From Dehalococcoidia bacterium (GTDB lineage: Bacteria; Chloroflexota; Dehalococcoidia; Lucifugimonadales; UBA826), in contig JAPYSB010000012.1 in NCBI GenBank assembly GCA_029936675.1, positions 1 to 58,442 on the forward strand: DNA of 58,442 bases. Direction: 5' to 3'. A program made the translations under genes and the position numbers. Below the pieces are notes generated by a model. That model saw only the letters and a program-made list of their open reading frames with translations. It had not been told where the DNA came from and did no database searches. Of the stretch, positions 8,243 to 17,459 are shown one piece after another. Every line of letters starts with the position of its first letter. Positions within the stretch are counted from its first letter, which is position 1.

Positions 8243-8440
8243 AAATTATTCAAACTACATGGAATGTTTGACACTAACCTGACAGCTCTCAGGAATTACT
8301 GTAACTAGAAAGAGAACATACCACTACATGAACACTTCCTAGTCCCATTTATAACCCAAAGGTTGTAGGTTCGAGACCTGGCTCGCTACAACTAACTCGT
8401 CACTAAAATCGCCTCGGTTTATCTCATACAACAAACCAAC
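8243..8440 (+). repeat. fMet-tRNA-associated dispersed repeat, copy C
   Basis: The upstream arm (AAATTATTCAAAC, CACTAACCTGACAG, TGAACACTTCC) aligns with copy A. The core TTATAACCCAAAGGTTGTAGG, TTCGAGA, CCTGG at about 8349-8381 is a degenerate tRNA-fMet 3' half, and the tail CTCGTCACTAAAATCGCCTC follows. It accounts for much of the 629-base gap 8148-8776. A further weak echo (CACTTCC, TTATAAACCC) occurs near 8607-8634. The rest of that gap shows nothing else I can name. Confidence 0.65.
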
Positions 8441-8776
8441 ATTTATGAAAATGCCGTCAGCTTCTTTGAGTAGATGGGGAGTGGAGTTCCTCTATGTAAA
8501 GTTTTAGCGCTGTGATTGTTTGAAAGTGACCTCATAAAAGTTCAGGGAATCTCTCTAACTCTATATTTAAGCCTTCCCAAAGTTATGGTTAAAGACATGC
8601 ATACGTCACTTCCAAGTTTATAAACCCTTTTAATACTAACGTCCGCGATTAATTCTCTTGAGAGTAGCTTTACGACTAGACAAACTCATATCATTGATGG
8701 CGAATGGGCAAACGGTTCCTAGTAGCTATACACTGTAAAAACTATTAACTATATAGGTTATGGAGATTATTTACCG

Positions 8777-9838
8777 ATGAACCAATTACTAGATAAAATT
8801 CATGGTAGCCTCCTAGGTGGAATGATAGGGGACGCTATGGGCGCTCCAGGAGAAGGTTTGACCTACGGAGAAATTCAAGACAAATATGGTCCTGAGGGTA
8901 TAACAGACTTCAGGGGTCTTGGTACAGATGACACGGCTGTGAAACATCAACTTCTAAGTGCCATATTTAAAAGTGAAGGATACCCAAACGTCGATGCCTT
9001 CGCTCAATCATTTATAGACTATCGTGAGCAGAATTACCGGCTTTGGTTCATATCTGTGAAAAATGCTTTTCATAAATTCTCAGAAGGTTTATCCCTACCT
9101 GCATACGCGGGCTGGGGAAACATGCAAAGCTCCTCAACCGCTATGGCAATTTCTCCTATGGGTATTATCAACGCAGGCAATCCTAGACAGGCATCCCTCG
9201 AAACACAGGAAATCGCCTCTCTAATACATAATGGACCGACTGGTTTTTGTAGGGATGCTGCGTGCGTTATTGCAGCAGCTGTTGCTGCAGCATTCAAACC
9301 TAGTATCACCATGAAAGAAGTTATAGAAACTTCGTACAAACATTTAGCACCACTCAGTTCAAAGATTTTATTAGAGCTCATCTCAAATGCCTTGGCCTTG
9401 GCAGAAAGAGAGGGCACATACGAAAAATTCAGGCAATCCTACTATGAATCTTCTTTGAGACCAGTATTGTGCGATTCGAGGGAGACCCTACCTGCAACAT
9501 TAGCAATTTTGTATCTTTCTAACGGATCACCTAGAAAGGCTATTACATATGCCGCTAACTTTGGGAGAGATGCAGACACTATCGGTGCAATGGTGGGTGG
9601 CATAGTGGGCGCCTTACATGGGGTTAGTGGACTTCCGCAGGAATGGGTTGAAAAAGCTTCAAACATATCAACATCGGAAACTGATTATTCTAAACCTCAA
9701 TACGGTACGGGAGATAAGCCATTAGATCTGTCTGGATTTAATTACGCCGACATAGCCAAGCAGCTTCAAGGGGTGATACAAAGGAGACAGGAGGATTTGG
9801 GTGAAGTTTCAGAAATGCTTACTAATATGAATCAATAG
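8777..9838 (+). CDS. ADP-ribosylglycohydrolase (DraG) family protein
   Basis: A 353-residue all-helical ADP-ribosylglycohydrolase. GDAMGAP at 18-24, the metal-binding DDT at 51-53 and GRDADTIGAMVGG at 263-275 are the two-Mg2+ site of the family. Such enzymes remove ADP-ribose from proteins (DraG from dinitrogenase reductase) or from nucleic acids or small molecules; no nif gene is nearby, so the substrate is open. Beyond the core, residues about 300-353 form a polar tail with a predicted helix. The gene is monocistronic, with long flanking gaps, and lies between repeat copy C and the CoA-transferase at 10516. Confidence 0.88.
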   Translation: MNQLLDKIHGSLLGGMIGDAMGAPGEGLTYGEIQDKYGPEGITDFRGLGTDDTAVKHQLLSAIFKSEGYPNVDAFAQSFIDYREQNYRLWFISVKNAFHKFSEGLSLPAYAGWGNMQSSSTAMAISPMGIINAGNPRQASLETQEIASLIHNGPTGFCRDAACVIAAAVAAAFKPSITMKEVIETSYKHLAPLSSKILLELISNALALAEREGTYEKFRQSYYESSLRPVLCDSRETLPATLAILYLSNGSPRKAITYAANFGRDADTIGAMVGGIVGALHGVSGLPQEWVEKASNISTSETDYSKPQYGTGDKPLDLSGFNYADIAKQLQGVIQRRQEDLGEVSEMLTNMNQ

Positions 9839-10024
9839 ACAATGCCTTCAAAGGTAGATTGCCTACGATGTTAAGTAGTAGCTCAGCAATAGAAGAACCA
9901 GATAAAAGCCTTCTTTTTGATGAATGCCAATAGTGTAATATCACTTTGACTCAATGCTCTGATCGCATAGACCTCCCAATATATGAACAGTCAAAGGCGA
10001 CCAATTTCTCGGTTTCTTGGAGGA

Positions 10025-10186
10025 TTAGAATAGTCTTCGGAAGAGGGTATTTGGTATATTCAGAAGTTCAGTAAATTCATTCATTTCCTCGGTGGTCAAA
10101 AAATCCTTCTCTTTCTTTTCACGTTGCAGACGAAAGATTATGGGTAAAATTTTTGCTGAACGTATAAAGGAATTGTTGTGAGTCAA
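10025..10186 (-). other. Short open frame of unknown status
   Basis: In the gap 9839-10231 one minus-strand frame is open for about 53 codons from a TTG, with a charged, helix-like sequence (RLQREKKEKDF, LTTEEMNEFTELL). It stays open upstream, beyond the TTG, almost to the SEC-C gene. It could be a small gene or a remnant. I cannot assign it. Confidence 0.2.
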
Positions 10187-10231
10187 AGAGGCTTCAATTA
10201 CTGAAGAGCATAAACACCCTAGGCAGAAGTC

Positions 10232-10396
10232 TTAAGGGCCATGGCACTTCTTATATTTTCTACCACTATCACAAGGACATTTTTCATTTCGACCTATTTT
10301 CCCTGATGCATTTATCTTTATGCGGTTCGATTCTTGGCATTTTGCGCAAGTACAAGCCACGGGATGTTCTTTATGCCAGTTGGTACGTGATGTCAC
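10232..10396 (-). CDS. Small SEC-C motif zinc-binding protein
   Basis: A 54-residue protein with two Cys clusters. ACTCAKCQ lies in the first half, and the SEC-C motif [13 protein letters not shown] closes the protein, two residues (GP) before the stop. SEC-C motifs (as at the SecA C terminus) bind one Zn2+ through C-x-C-x8-C-H. Starting at GTG 10394-10396, the sequence begins [18 protein letters not shown] lies about 8 bases upstream on the minus strand. The role is unknown; free-standing SEC-C proteins are linked to ribosome or translocon contact. It is too short for most gene callers and is antisense to both neighbours. Confidence 0.6.
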   Translation of the reverse strand: MTSRTNWHKEHPVACTCAKCQESNRIKINASGKIGRNEKCPCDSGRKYKKCHGP

Positions 10397-10515
10397 AATA
10401 TTTGTCCTGAGTATTTAAAAACAACACAGCCACACAATTTGGCTAAGTTATGGTTTTTCATAACATTATCACATACCATAGTGCTCTAATTTGTATTCAA
10501 TAATCGGAGTTTAAA

Positions 10516-11784
10516 TTGCCAGGTCCGTTAGAAGGGATAAAAATCGTTGAGTTCACCCAAATAATAGCTGCCCCGTTTGGAGGTATGTTGTTGAGTGACA
10601 TGGGTGCTGAGATAATTAAAATCGAACCCATCGAAGGTGAACCTTGGAGACTCCACACTGAATTTCTACCCAAGGAAAGTAAAACATTCCTATCGTTGAA
10701 TCGTGGGAAAAAAAGCCTGCCTTTGGATCTTCAAAGTCAAGAAGGCCTTGAAATCGCTCAGAAACTTGTCGCAGATGCAGATGTGGTGATCATAAACGCC
10801 CGGCCCGATGTGCCCAAGAACTTGGGAATTGACTATGAAACCCTTTCTCAAGTCAACCCAAAGTTGATATATTGTGACAATACTGCCTTCGGCCGACAAG
10901 GTCCCCATGGGAATAGACCAGGTTATGATTTGATCATTCAAGCTATGAGTGGCCTTTTAGCTGCCGACAATAAGGTTGTCGATGGTGTCCCCCAACAGGT
11001 GACTGCAACGGCCGTTGCAGATTACACCACAGGAGTGGCGATTGCTTGGGGAGTCAGCGCCGCCTTGTTTTCGAGGGAACGAACGGGTAAAGGTCAGAAG
11101 ATTGACACGACTCTGCTTTCGACATCCTTACTCATCCAAGGTGGGTTTATGGAAGTGGAAGAACACGGAAAGGAAGAGAAAGATGAATTGGTTGAAACTT
11201 TGGGGGCCTTAAGGCAAGCCGGCCTACCATACCAAAGCCTATTGAACCAGCAACAGCTTTTTTCGCCGTTTAATACTGCATTTCGTATCTATTACACCAC
11301 ATACCAAACTGCCAACGACGTGATTGCCATTGCTTGCTTGAGCAACAGGCTTCGGAAAAAAGCCGCCGATGCAATTGGTGTAGTGGATCCAAGGTTTTCA
11401 GAAGGTTATGATCCTGAAGACCCATCGATAGTGCCAGCAATAGAATCTCTATCGGAAGAAATGAAATCGATAATACTGACCAAAACAGGTGAAGAATGGC
11501 TTTCAATTCTTGATGCAGCGGGAGTCCCGGCTGGTCCTGTGAGATTTATACAAGAACTGACTAATGACGAACAAGTGATTGCAAATGATATGGTAGTAGA
11601 AGTACATCATTCACTTGCAGGGAAAATTCGAATGGCTGGGCCTATGATACAAATGAGTGAAACGCCTTTGGCAGTGCAATCAGCATCACCTGCTTTGGGA
11701 GAACATACTGATGAAATCATGTTCAAACTGGGCTATTCTGAAAGTGAGATTGCCGATCTAAAATCCCGAAACATAACCCTCTAG
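10516..11784 (+). CDS. CaiB/BaiF (family III) CoA-transferase
   Basis: A 422-residue family III CoA-transferase that moves CoA between carboxylic acids. The N-terminal PLEGIKIVEFTQ and MGAEIIKIEP strands are typical, and the catalytic aspartate is D138 in GYDLIIQAMSGL. The ends also match, with PAGPVRFIQEL and a C-terminal LGEHTDEI. An insertion at about 205-255 with a helical segment is longer than in many relatives. The start is TTG with GGAG 6 bases upstream; no nearer ATG keeps the conserved N terminus. It precedes a ferredoxin gene. The acid handled cannot be inferred. Confidence 0.9.
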   Translation: MPGPLEGIKIVEFTQIIAAPFGGMLLSDMGAEIIKIEPIEGEPWRLHTEFLPKESKTFLSLNRGKKSLPLDLQSQEGLEIAQKLVADADVVIINARPDVPKNLGIDYETLSQVNPKLIYCDNTAFGRQGPHGNRPGYDLIIQAMSGLLAADNKVVDGVPQQVTATAVADYTTGVAIAWGVSAALFSRERTGKGQKIDTTLLSTSLLIQGGFMEVEEHGKEEKDELVETLGALRQAGLPYQSLLNQQQLFSPFNTAFRIYYTTYQTANDVIAIACLSNRLRKKAADAIGVVDPRFSEGYDPEDPSIVPAIESLSEEMKSIILTKTGEEWLSILDAAGVPAGPVRFIQELTNDEQVIANDMVVEVHHSLAGKIRMAGPMIQMSETPLAVQSASPALGEHTDEIMFKLGYSESEIADLKSRNITL

Positions 11785-11913
11785 CATTCATTTTTCTCGG
11801 CAATCGAACAATCTACAGCCGTTTTCACGTTGAAGCACTCATACCTAAGAGATATAATTCCTTGGTCGTCCCATAAGGAACTTTCATTTAGAAGAGGAGT
11901 ACAGAAATAAGGT

Positions 11914-12162
11914 ATGACCTATATTATCGCTGAGCCATGTATTGATTTGTTGGATAGAGCTTGCATAGATGTCTGCCCGGTTGACTGCATTTATGAGGCA
12001 GAAGAGCATAGTATGTTGCTGATAAACCCAGAAGAGTGCATTGATTGCGCGGCCTGTGAGCCGGTTTGCCCAGTAACCGCCATATTTGCCGAGGACGACG
12101 TTCCTGCCGACTGGGATAAATTTACTGACCTGAATTACGAATATTTCGGGCAGAAAAGATAG
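11914..12162 (+). CDS. fdxA: Seven-iron ferredoxin (3Fe-4S/4Fe-4S)
   Basis: An 82-residue electron carrier. Cysteines at 9, 17, 21, 25, 42, 45, 48 and 52 reproduce the FdxA pattern: C9, C17 and C52 should hold the 3Fe-4S cluster, and C21, C42, C45 and C48 the 4Fe-4S cluster. The N-terminal TYIIAEPCID and the short acidic C terminus are also typical of actinobacterial and Chloroflexota FdxA. Such ferredoxins often feed P450s, oxygenases or 2-oxoacid oxidoreductases. The partner here is not evident; the gene stands between a CoA-transferase and aconitase. Confidence 0.92.
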   Translation: MTYIIAEPCIDLLDRACIDVCPVDCIYEAEEHSMLLINPEECIDCAACEPVCPVTAIFAEDDVPADWDKFTDLNYEYFGQKR

Positions 12163-12325
12163 AAAAGGTGGGCTTGTCTAGCTTCCCTTCAAAATGAAGT
12201 TGATTTTTAACACAGACCAATCTCTGGATTGGATATTGATAGCTACCAGATTGGCTTACTTAGGTGAGTAACCGTTCTTAAGTTGCCGATCACCACATTC
12301 TTGACAATTTCGGAGATACATTCTC

Positions 12326-15016
12326 ATGAATAAAAATGATAACTCCTCAGATCTAATATCAAAAAAGATTCTGCAGACCCCTTCAGGTAGTTACACCTAC
12401 TATCCTATCGACTCTGCCGAAAATGCTGGGTTAATAAACATCGATAAAACCCCTTACTCAATAAGGGTTTTGTTAGAAAATGTGATACGTAACGCCGATG
12501 GAGGCCCTGCAACTGAGGACCATATAAAACTAGTATCTTCTTGGCGTCCGAATAATAAACCGGCTACTGAATTCCCCTACATGCCAGGAAGAGTCCTACT
12601 CCAAGACTTCACTGGGGTTCCCGTTGCGGTAGACATAGCAGCAATGAGGGATGCTGTGAGTGAGTTGGGAGCTGATGCATCTATCATCAATCCAATTGTC
12701 CGATCAGATATGGTTATAGACCATTCAGTCCAAGTGGATAATTTCTCTGTGCCCAACGCACTCAGCCTGAACATAGAAATGGAATTCGAGAGAAACACTG
12801 AAAGGTACCAGCTGCTGAAATGGGCTCAAAACGCCTTTGATAATTTTAAAATAGTTCCTCCTGGCACCGGAATCGTTCATCAAGTTAACCTGGAGTATTT
12901 GGCAGAAGTTGTTTTGAGTGGAGACGATGTAATTAACCCTGTGGCATTTCTGGATACATGTGTAGGAACTGACTCTCACACTACTATGGTTAACGGTTTA
13001 GGAGTATTAGGATGGGGAGTGGGTGGAATCGAGGCCGAAGCAGTCATGCTGGGGCAACCATACTATATGGTCGTACCTGAGGTAGTTGGAGTAAGACTGA
13101 CTGGAAACCTCCCAAATGGATCCACAGCAACTGATCTGGTTTTGTCGATTGTGGAAATGCTACGCTCAGTGGGTGTAGTAGAGAAATTCGTTGAATTTTA
13201 TGGCCCCGGTTTGAAAGAATTAAGCCTTGCCGACCGAGCCACAATAGCAAACATGGCCCCTGAATATGGGGCAACCTGTGGGTTTTTTCCGATAGATCAT
13301 CAAACTCTAAGATATCTAAAAGATACTGGACGTGATACAACAATAATAGAATTGGTGGAACAGTACTCAAAAACGAATAAATTTTATTATGATGACCAAA
13401 AGGAACCCGATTACAGTGTAAATATAGATTTTGACATATCTACTGTGATCCCATCGATGGCAGGGCCCAAACGCCCCCAAGACAAAATTGCCCTAGAAAA
13501 CATTCCGGAAAATTTTTCAAAATCTTTCGCTGATTCATCAGGTCGAATTCATAAAATAGAAATCAATGAAGAAAAAGTAGAATTTGGCGACGCCGCAGTA
13601 GCAATTGCAGCTATAACTAGCTGTACTAACACCTCGAATCCATCTGTTATGGTGGGAGCCGGTTTATTGGCGCGAAACGCGAGGGAAAAAGGATTGCAAA
13701 GGAAACCATGGGTTAAGTCGAGTTTGGCACCAGGTTCCACAGTAGTGACTAGGTATTTAGAGGCTGCAGGATTGAATGAGGATCTCGATTATTTGGGTTT
13801 TAACACAGTGGGTTATGGTTGCACCACCTGCATTGGCAATTCAGGACCACTGCCACAACCGGTCGCGGAGGCGGTTTCCAATAATGATCTAACCGTTGCA
13901 GCGGTTCTAAGTGGGAACAGGAATTTTGAAGGCAGGGTTCACCCTCAAGTGAAAGCTAATTACTTGGCCTCTCCAATGCTGGTAGTGGCCTATGCTATAG
14001 CTGGTAGCGTGAATGTCAATCTGATAGAAGACCCTATCGGTCAAGACTCATCAGGAAATGAGATTTTCCTTAGAGACATTTGGCCCACACAAGATGATAT
14101 TTCAAATACGATATCCTCATGCCTCACACCAGAAATGTTCCAGGAACAATACAGTAAGGTGGTCGATGGTCCTCAAGAGTGGCAAAACCTAGAGACGTCT
14201 TCTACTTTAAATTTCAACTGGAACAAAGAATCTACATACATTCAAAAACCTCCATATTTTGACAATTTTTCCAAAAACCCTTCTGAAAGAACAGAAATCA
14301 TCAATGCCAGGGTGTTAGTTTACTTGGAGGATTCAGTAACCACGGATCATATTTCGCCAGCAGGGGCTATACCTTCGAGTGCTCCAGCCGGTCAATTTTT
14401 ACTAGGCAATGACGTCCCCCGTCGGGAATACAATTCATTCGGATCTAGAAGAGGAAATCACGATGTAATGGTTAGAGGCACATTTGCAAATATTAGACTC
14501 AGAAATAAGTTAAATCCAGACTTGGAAGGTGACTGGACTGTCCACCAACCTTCCGAAGAAATTATGCGTATTTACGACGCTTCAGAAAAGTATAGAAAGG
14601 AAGAAGTTCCTTTAATCATTATTGCAGGTAAAGAATATGGTACCGGCAGTTCGAGAGATTGGGCTGCTAAAGGACCTATGCTCCTTGGGGTTAGGGCCGT
14701 AATAGCCGAAAGTTTTGAGAGAATCCACAGGTCAAATCTAATTGGTATGGGAGTTTTACCATTAGTTTTTACAAACGGGCAAACAGCTGTGTCACTTGGC
14801 TTAGATGGAACAGAAACATATGGCATACCAGGGGTTGCGAATAGTGTTACTCCTTCTTCCACCATTGAAATCACTGCCACCTCAAAAGCGGGTGAGGTAA
14901 TTAAGTTTGAGGTTTTAGCTCGTATAGACACTGAGATTGAAAACGAATATTACAGGCACAATGGACTCCTGCCTTATGTACTTCGTCAAATGATGTCTGA
15001 AAATTCAGTTTCATGA
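12326..15016 (+). CDS. acnA: Aconitate hydratase A
   Basis: An 896-residue aconitase that interconverts citrate and isocitrate in the TCA cycle. The 4Fe-4S ligands are C433 (in ITSCTNTSNP), C499 and C502 (in YGCTTCIGNSG), with the expected spacing. DSHTTMVNGLG and the swivel-domain GTGSSRDWAAKG motif are present. Length and order match AcnA/IRP-type enzymes. CGGAG lies about 10 bases before the ATG. A hairpin overlaps its stop codon, and recG converges on it from the other strand. No other TCA gene lies in the window. Confidence 0.97.
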   Translation: MNKNDNSSDLISKKILQTPSGSYTYYPIDSAENAGLINIDKTPYSIRVLLENVIRNADGGPATEDHIKLVSSWRPNNKPATEFPYMPGRVLLQDFTGVPVAVDIAAMRDAVSELGADASIINPIVRSDMVIDHSVQVDNFSVPNALSLNIEMEFERNTERYQLLKWAQNAFDNFKIVPPGTGIVHQVNLEYLAEVVLSGDDVINPVAFLDTCVGTDSHTTMVNGLGVLGWGVGGIEAEAVMLGQPYYMVVPEVVGVRLTGNLPNGSTATDLVLSIVEMLRSVGVVEKFVEFYGPGLKELSLADRATIANMAPEYGATCGFFPIDHQTLRYLKDTGRDTTIIELVEQYSKTNKFYYDDQKEPDYSVNIDFDISTVIPSMAGPKRPQDKIALENIPENFSKSFADSSGRIHKIEINEEKVEFGDAAVAIAAITSCTNTSNPSVMVGAGLLARNAREKGLQRKPWVKSSLAPGSTVVTRYLEAAGLNEDLDYLGFNTVGYGCTTCIGNSGPLPQPVAEAVSNNDLTVAAVLSGNRNFEGRVHPQVKANYLASPMLVVAYAIAGSVNVNLIEDPIGQDSSGNEIFLRDIWPTQDDISNTISSCLTPEMFQEQYSKVVDGPQEWQNLETSSTLNFNWNKESTYIQKPPYFDNFSKNPSERTEIINARVLVYLEDSVTTDHISPAGAIPSSAPAGQFLLGNDVPRREYNSFGSRRGNHDVMVRGTFANIRLRNKLNPDLEGDWTVHQPSEEIMRIYDASEKYRKEEVPLIIIAGKEYGTGSSRDWAAKGPMLLGVRAVIAESFERIHRSNLIGMGVLPLVFTNGQTAVSLGLDGTETYGIPGVANSVTPSSTIEITATSKAGEVIKFEVLARIDTEIENEYYRHNGLLPYVLRQMMSENSVS

Positions 15017-15025
15017 AAACTGAAT
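15003..15025 (+). terminator. Hairpin between convergent acnA and recG
   Basis: ATTCAGTTT, a 5-base loop CATGA that holds part of the acnA stop, then AAACTGAAT: nine perfect pairs. It is followed by TT and, further on, TTTTTAG, so it may act on both strands. Confidence 0.45.
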
Positions 15026-15046
15026 TTAAGTCCAGGTTTTTAGTTG

Positions 15047-17434
15047 TCACGTAATACTAAGTTCCTTAAGCCGTTCACCAAGCTGAATCTTCAAGGCCTG
15101 ATGTTGTTCTGAAGATAATTCGTAATCTAAATTCAAAACTTTGGTGGCTTCTATCCCGGCCAATGAAACAAGGTCTGTATCAGATGGGTCTGCGACTCGA
15201 AAGAAGGGAGTCCCACTTTGTCTCCTACCTTCTATCAAATCTCCAGCACCCCGCATTCGCAAATCTTCATCTGCTAACCTGAATCCATCATTTATTCTAT
15301 GCAAAATATCCATGCGTTCTTTCGAGTCACCACTTGGGTTATCAGACATCAATATGCAATAACTCTGATGTTTTCCCCTACCAACCCGGCCTCTGAATTG
15401 ATGTAATTGAGAGAGCCCAAATCTCTCCGCACCATCGATCAACATTACACTAGCGTTGGGAATATCTACCCCGACTTCGATTACGGAGGTGGCCACCAGG
15501 ATATGTAATTTCCCAGACCGAAAATCATTCATTACTGACTCTTTTTCTGACAGTTTCATTCTTCCATGCAGTAATCCCACTTTCATTTCAGGAAAAATAT
15601 CCTTTGACAATTTTTCATACTCTTCAACGGCGGCCCTTGACTGTAATGATTCTGACTCCTCAATCAATGGGCAAACAACGAATGCTTGTCTACCTTTGAA
15701 AATCTCCTTTCTTATAAAACGATGTACTTCATCACGCTTATCCTGTTCATAAACATAGGTTTGAATCGGTTTCCTTCCGACCGGCATCTGGTCTATCACA
15801 GACAAATCCAAATCGCCGATCATAGTAAAATATAAGGATCGAGGTATGGGGGTCGCTGACATAAGTAACAGGTGAGGGCGAGGTTCTATATGATCAAATA
15901 CATTTTTCTGATTTATGCCAAATCTATGCTGCTCATCTACAACAAGTAAAGCCAAATTAGGTATGTTAATTGAATCCTGTATAAGAGCATGCGTTCCAAC
16001 GATAATATCAGCCTGGCCAGAGCGAATAATTTCCTGGGTAAGTGTTTTTTCTCGGTTTCCCAAGCTTCCGTTTAGCAAAGCAATCGTCAATTTATTATCG
16101 GAACCTTGTAGTTTGGTTTCAATAACGTTCGGCAAACCTTCCATCATAGGAATGGAATTAGAATCAGAGAAAAAATTCCGTAAAGTCATAAAATGCTGTT
16201 CGGACAAAACCTCAGTTGGTACCATCATTGCCGATTGATAACCATCCGCTGCTGCCTGTATCATCCCTGTTAAGGCAACCAGTGTTTTTCCGCTCCCTAC
16301 GTCTCCTTGAAGAACTCGGCGCATGGGAATACCACTAGATAAATCCTCACCAATCTCATCCATGCACCTAGATTGAGCTAAGGTAAGCTTAAATGGTAAT
16401 GTGGAAATAAATTGGTCGAGTATGTCACGATTTTGATTTAGCGATATTCCGGAAACCTGATTTTTCCAATCAAGTTTTTTCTTACGCATGACCAGTTGTA
16501 CTAAAAACAATTCGTCAAAAGCCATTCTTCTGCGAGCTCTACTGAAATCTTGAATATTTCTAGGATAATGATATCTAGCAACCGCTTTTTTTATGGGGTA
16601 AAGACCTGTTCGGCTGAGCAGGGTTTGTGGCAAATACTCATTTAATTGATCTAAGCTAGAAATAAGGGCAGTGTATATTTCCCTTCTTAGAGGTTTCATA
16701 GAAATACCTTGAGAAAGTCCATACACTGGCACTAATCGGCCTGTGTGCAACCTAGTAAGGCCTGGAGTAATATGCTCGTATACCGCATTCTTATATATCG
16801 GTTTGCCTTTTTCATATTCCACCTTCCCGCTCAGCATCACTTTATGTCCTGGTTTAAGATCCGTAGCTATCCACGGCTGACCATAGAAAATAGCTTTCAT
16901 TGAGCCTGCAGGATCTGAAAAAACAACTTCCACTCGTTTTCGTTTATGACTACCTTTCATCGCCAGGGATTTAACAGTCATTTCAGAGGATTGAGTTTCT
17001 CCTTCAATCAAATGAGAAATTTTCCGAACATTGCTGAAATCTTCGTGTCGTTCAGGAAAATATAAAATTAAATCCTTAACAGTATCTAAACCTAGGGCTT
17101 CCGATATTTTTTTTACTGGCCATCCTTTTCCGTTCTTTTTAAATGATTCAATAGAATCAGACAAAAATATTTCTCTTCGTTTTGGGTTAGGAAAATTAGC
17201 TTTTAGTTCAGGGTCTAATGCTCGAATTACTTCTGTCACCGCATGAGCTCGTTGTTGCTTATTCAGAACCGAATAACCTTTCAAAGGCTCCAATATCTGA
17301 CCAGGAAGCATTTTTGTATTTAAAGACAAAAAAGCCTCTATCCCTCCTATCACAGTGGAATTATCGAATTCTGAAGCTACCTCCTGTTTCAGAATCCTTT
17401 CTAAGGTTTCCATCATCAAGTTACGATTTACCAT
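15047..17434 (-). CDS. recG: ATP-dependent DNA helicase RecG
   Basis: A 795-residue replication-fork and Holliday-junction helicase. The OB-fold wedge domain (about 125-260) is followed by Walker A GDVGSGKT (377-384), DEQH (500-503), the SATPIPRSL motif, and QFRGRVGRGKHQSYC. The C-terminal domain closes the protein. The first ~100 residues form an N-terminal extension, as in other Chloroflexota and Deinococcus RecG. The frame opens further upstream at a TTG (17452) that has no ribosome site; I prefer ATG 17434 with a weak CGGG upstream. It follows the DAK2 gene closely and is probably co-transcribed with it. Confidence 0.95.
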   Translation of the reverse strand: MVNRNLMMETLERILKQEVASEFDNSTVIGGIEAFLSLNTKMLPGQILEPLKGYSVLNKQQRAHAVTEVIRALDPELKANFPNPKRREIFLSDSIESFKKNGKGWPVKKISEALGLDTVKDLILYFPERHEDFSNVRKISHLIEGETQSSEMTVKSLAMKGSHKRKRVEVVFSDPAGSMKAIFYGQPWIATDLKPGHKVMLSGKVEYEKGKPIYKNAVYEHITPGLTRLHTGRLVPVYGLSQGISMKPLRREIYTALISSLDQLNEYLPQTLLSRTGLYPIKKAVARYHYPRNIQDFSRARRRMAFDELFLVQLVMRKKKLDWKNQVSGISLNQNRDILDQFISTLPFKLTLAQSRCMDEIGEDLSSGIPMRRVLQGDVGSGKTLVALTGMIQAAADGYQSAMMVPTEVLSEQHFMTLRNFFSDSNSIPMMEGLPNVIETKLQGSDNKLTIALLNGSLGNREKTLTQEIIRSGQADIIVGTHALIQDSINIPNLALLVVDEQHRFGINQKNVFDHIEPRPHLLLMSATPIPRSLYFTMIGDLDLSVIDQMPVGRKPIQTYVYEQDKRDEVHRFIRKEIFKGRQAFVVCPLIEESESLQSRAAVEEYEKLSKDIFPEMKVGLLHGRMKLSEKESVMNDFRSGKLHILVATSVIEVGVDIPNASVMLIDGAERFGLSQLHQFRGRVGRGKHQSYCILMSDNPSGDSKERMDILHRINDGFRLADEDLRMRGAGDLIEGRRQSGTPFFRVADPSDTDLVSLAGIEATKVLNLDYELSSEQHQALKIQLGERLKELSIT

Positions 17435-17459
17435 AATATCCCGGTATGCCAACTGATAG

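Noticed and set aside
9960-10000. Fifth copy of the tRNA-associated repeat
   Set aside because: ATATCACTTTGACT and a GCATAG echo resemble copy B, but the T arm and tail are missing, so chance cannot be excluded.
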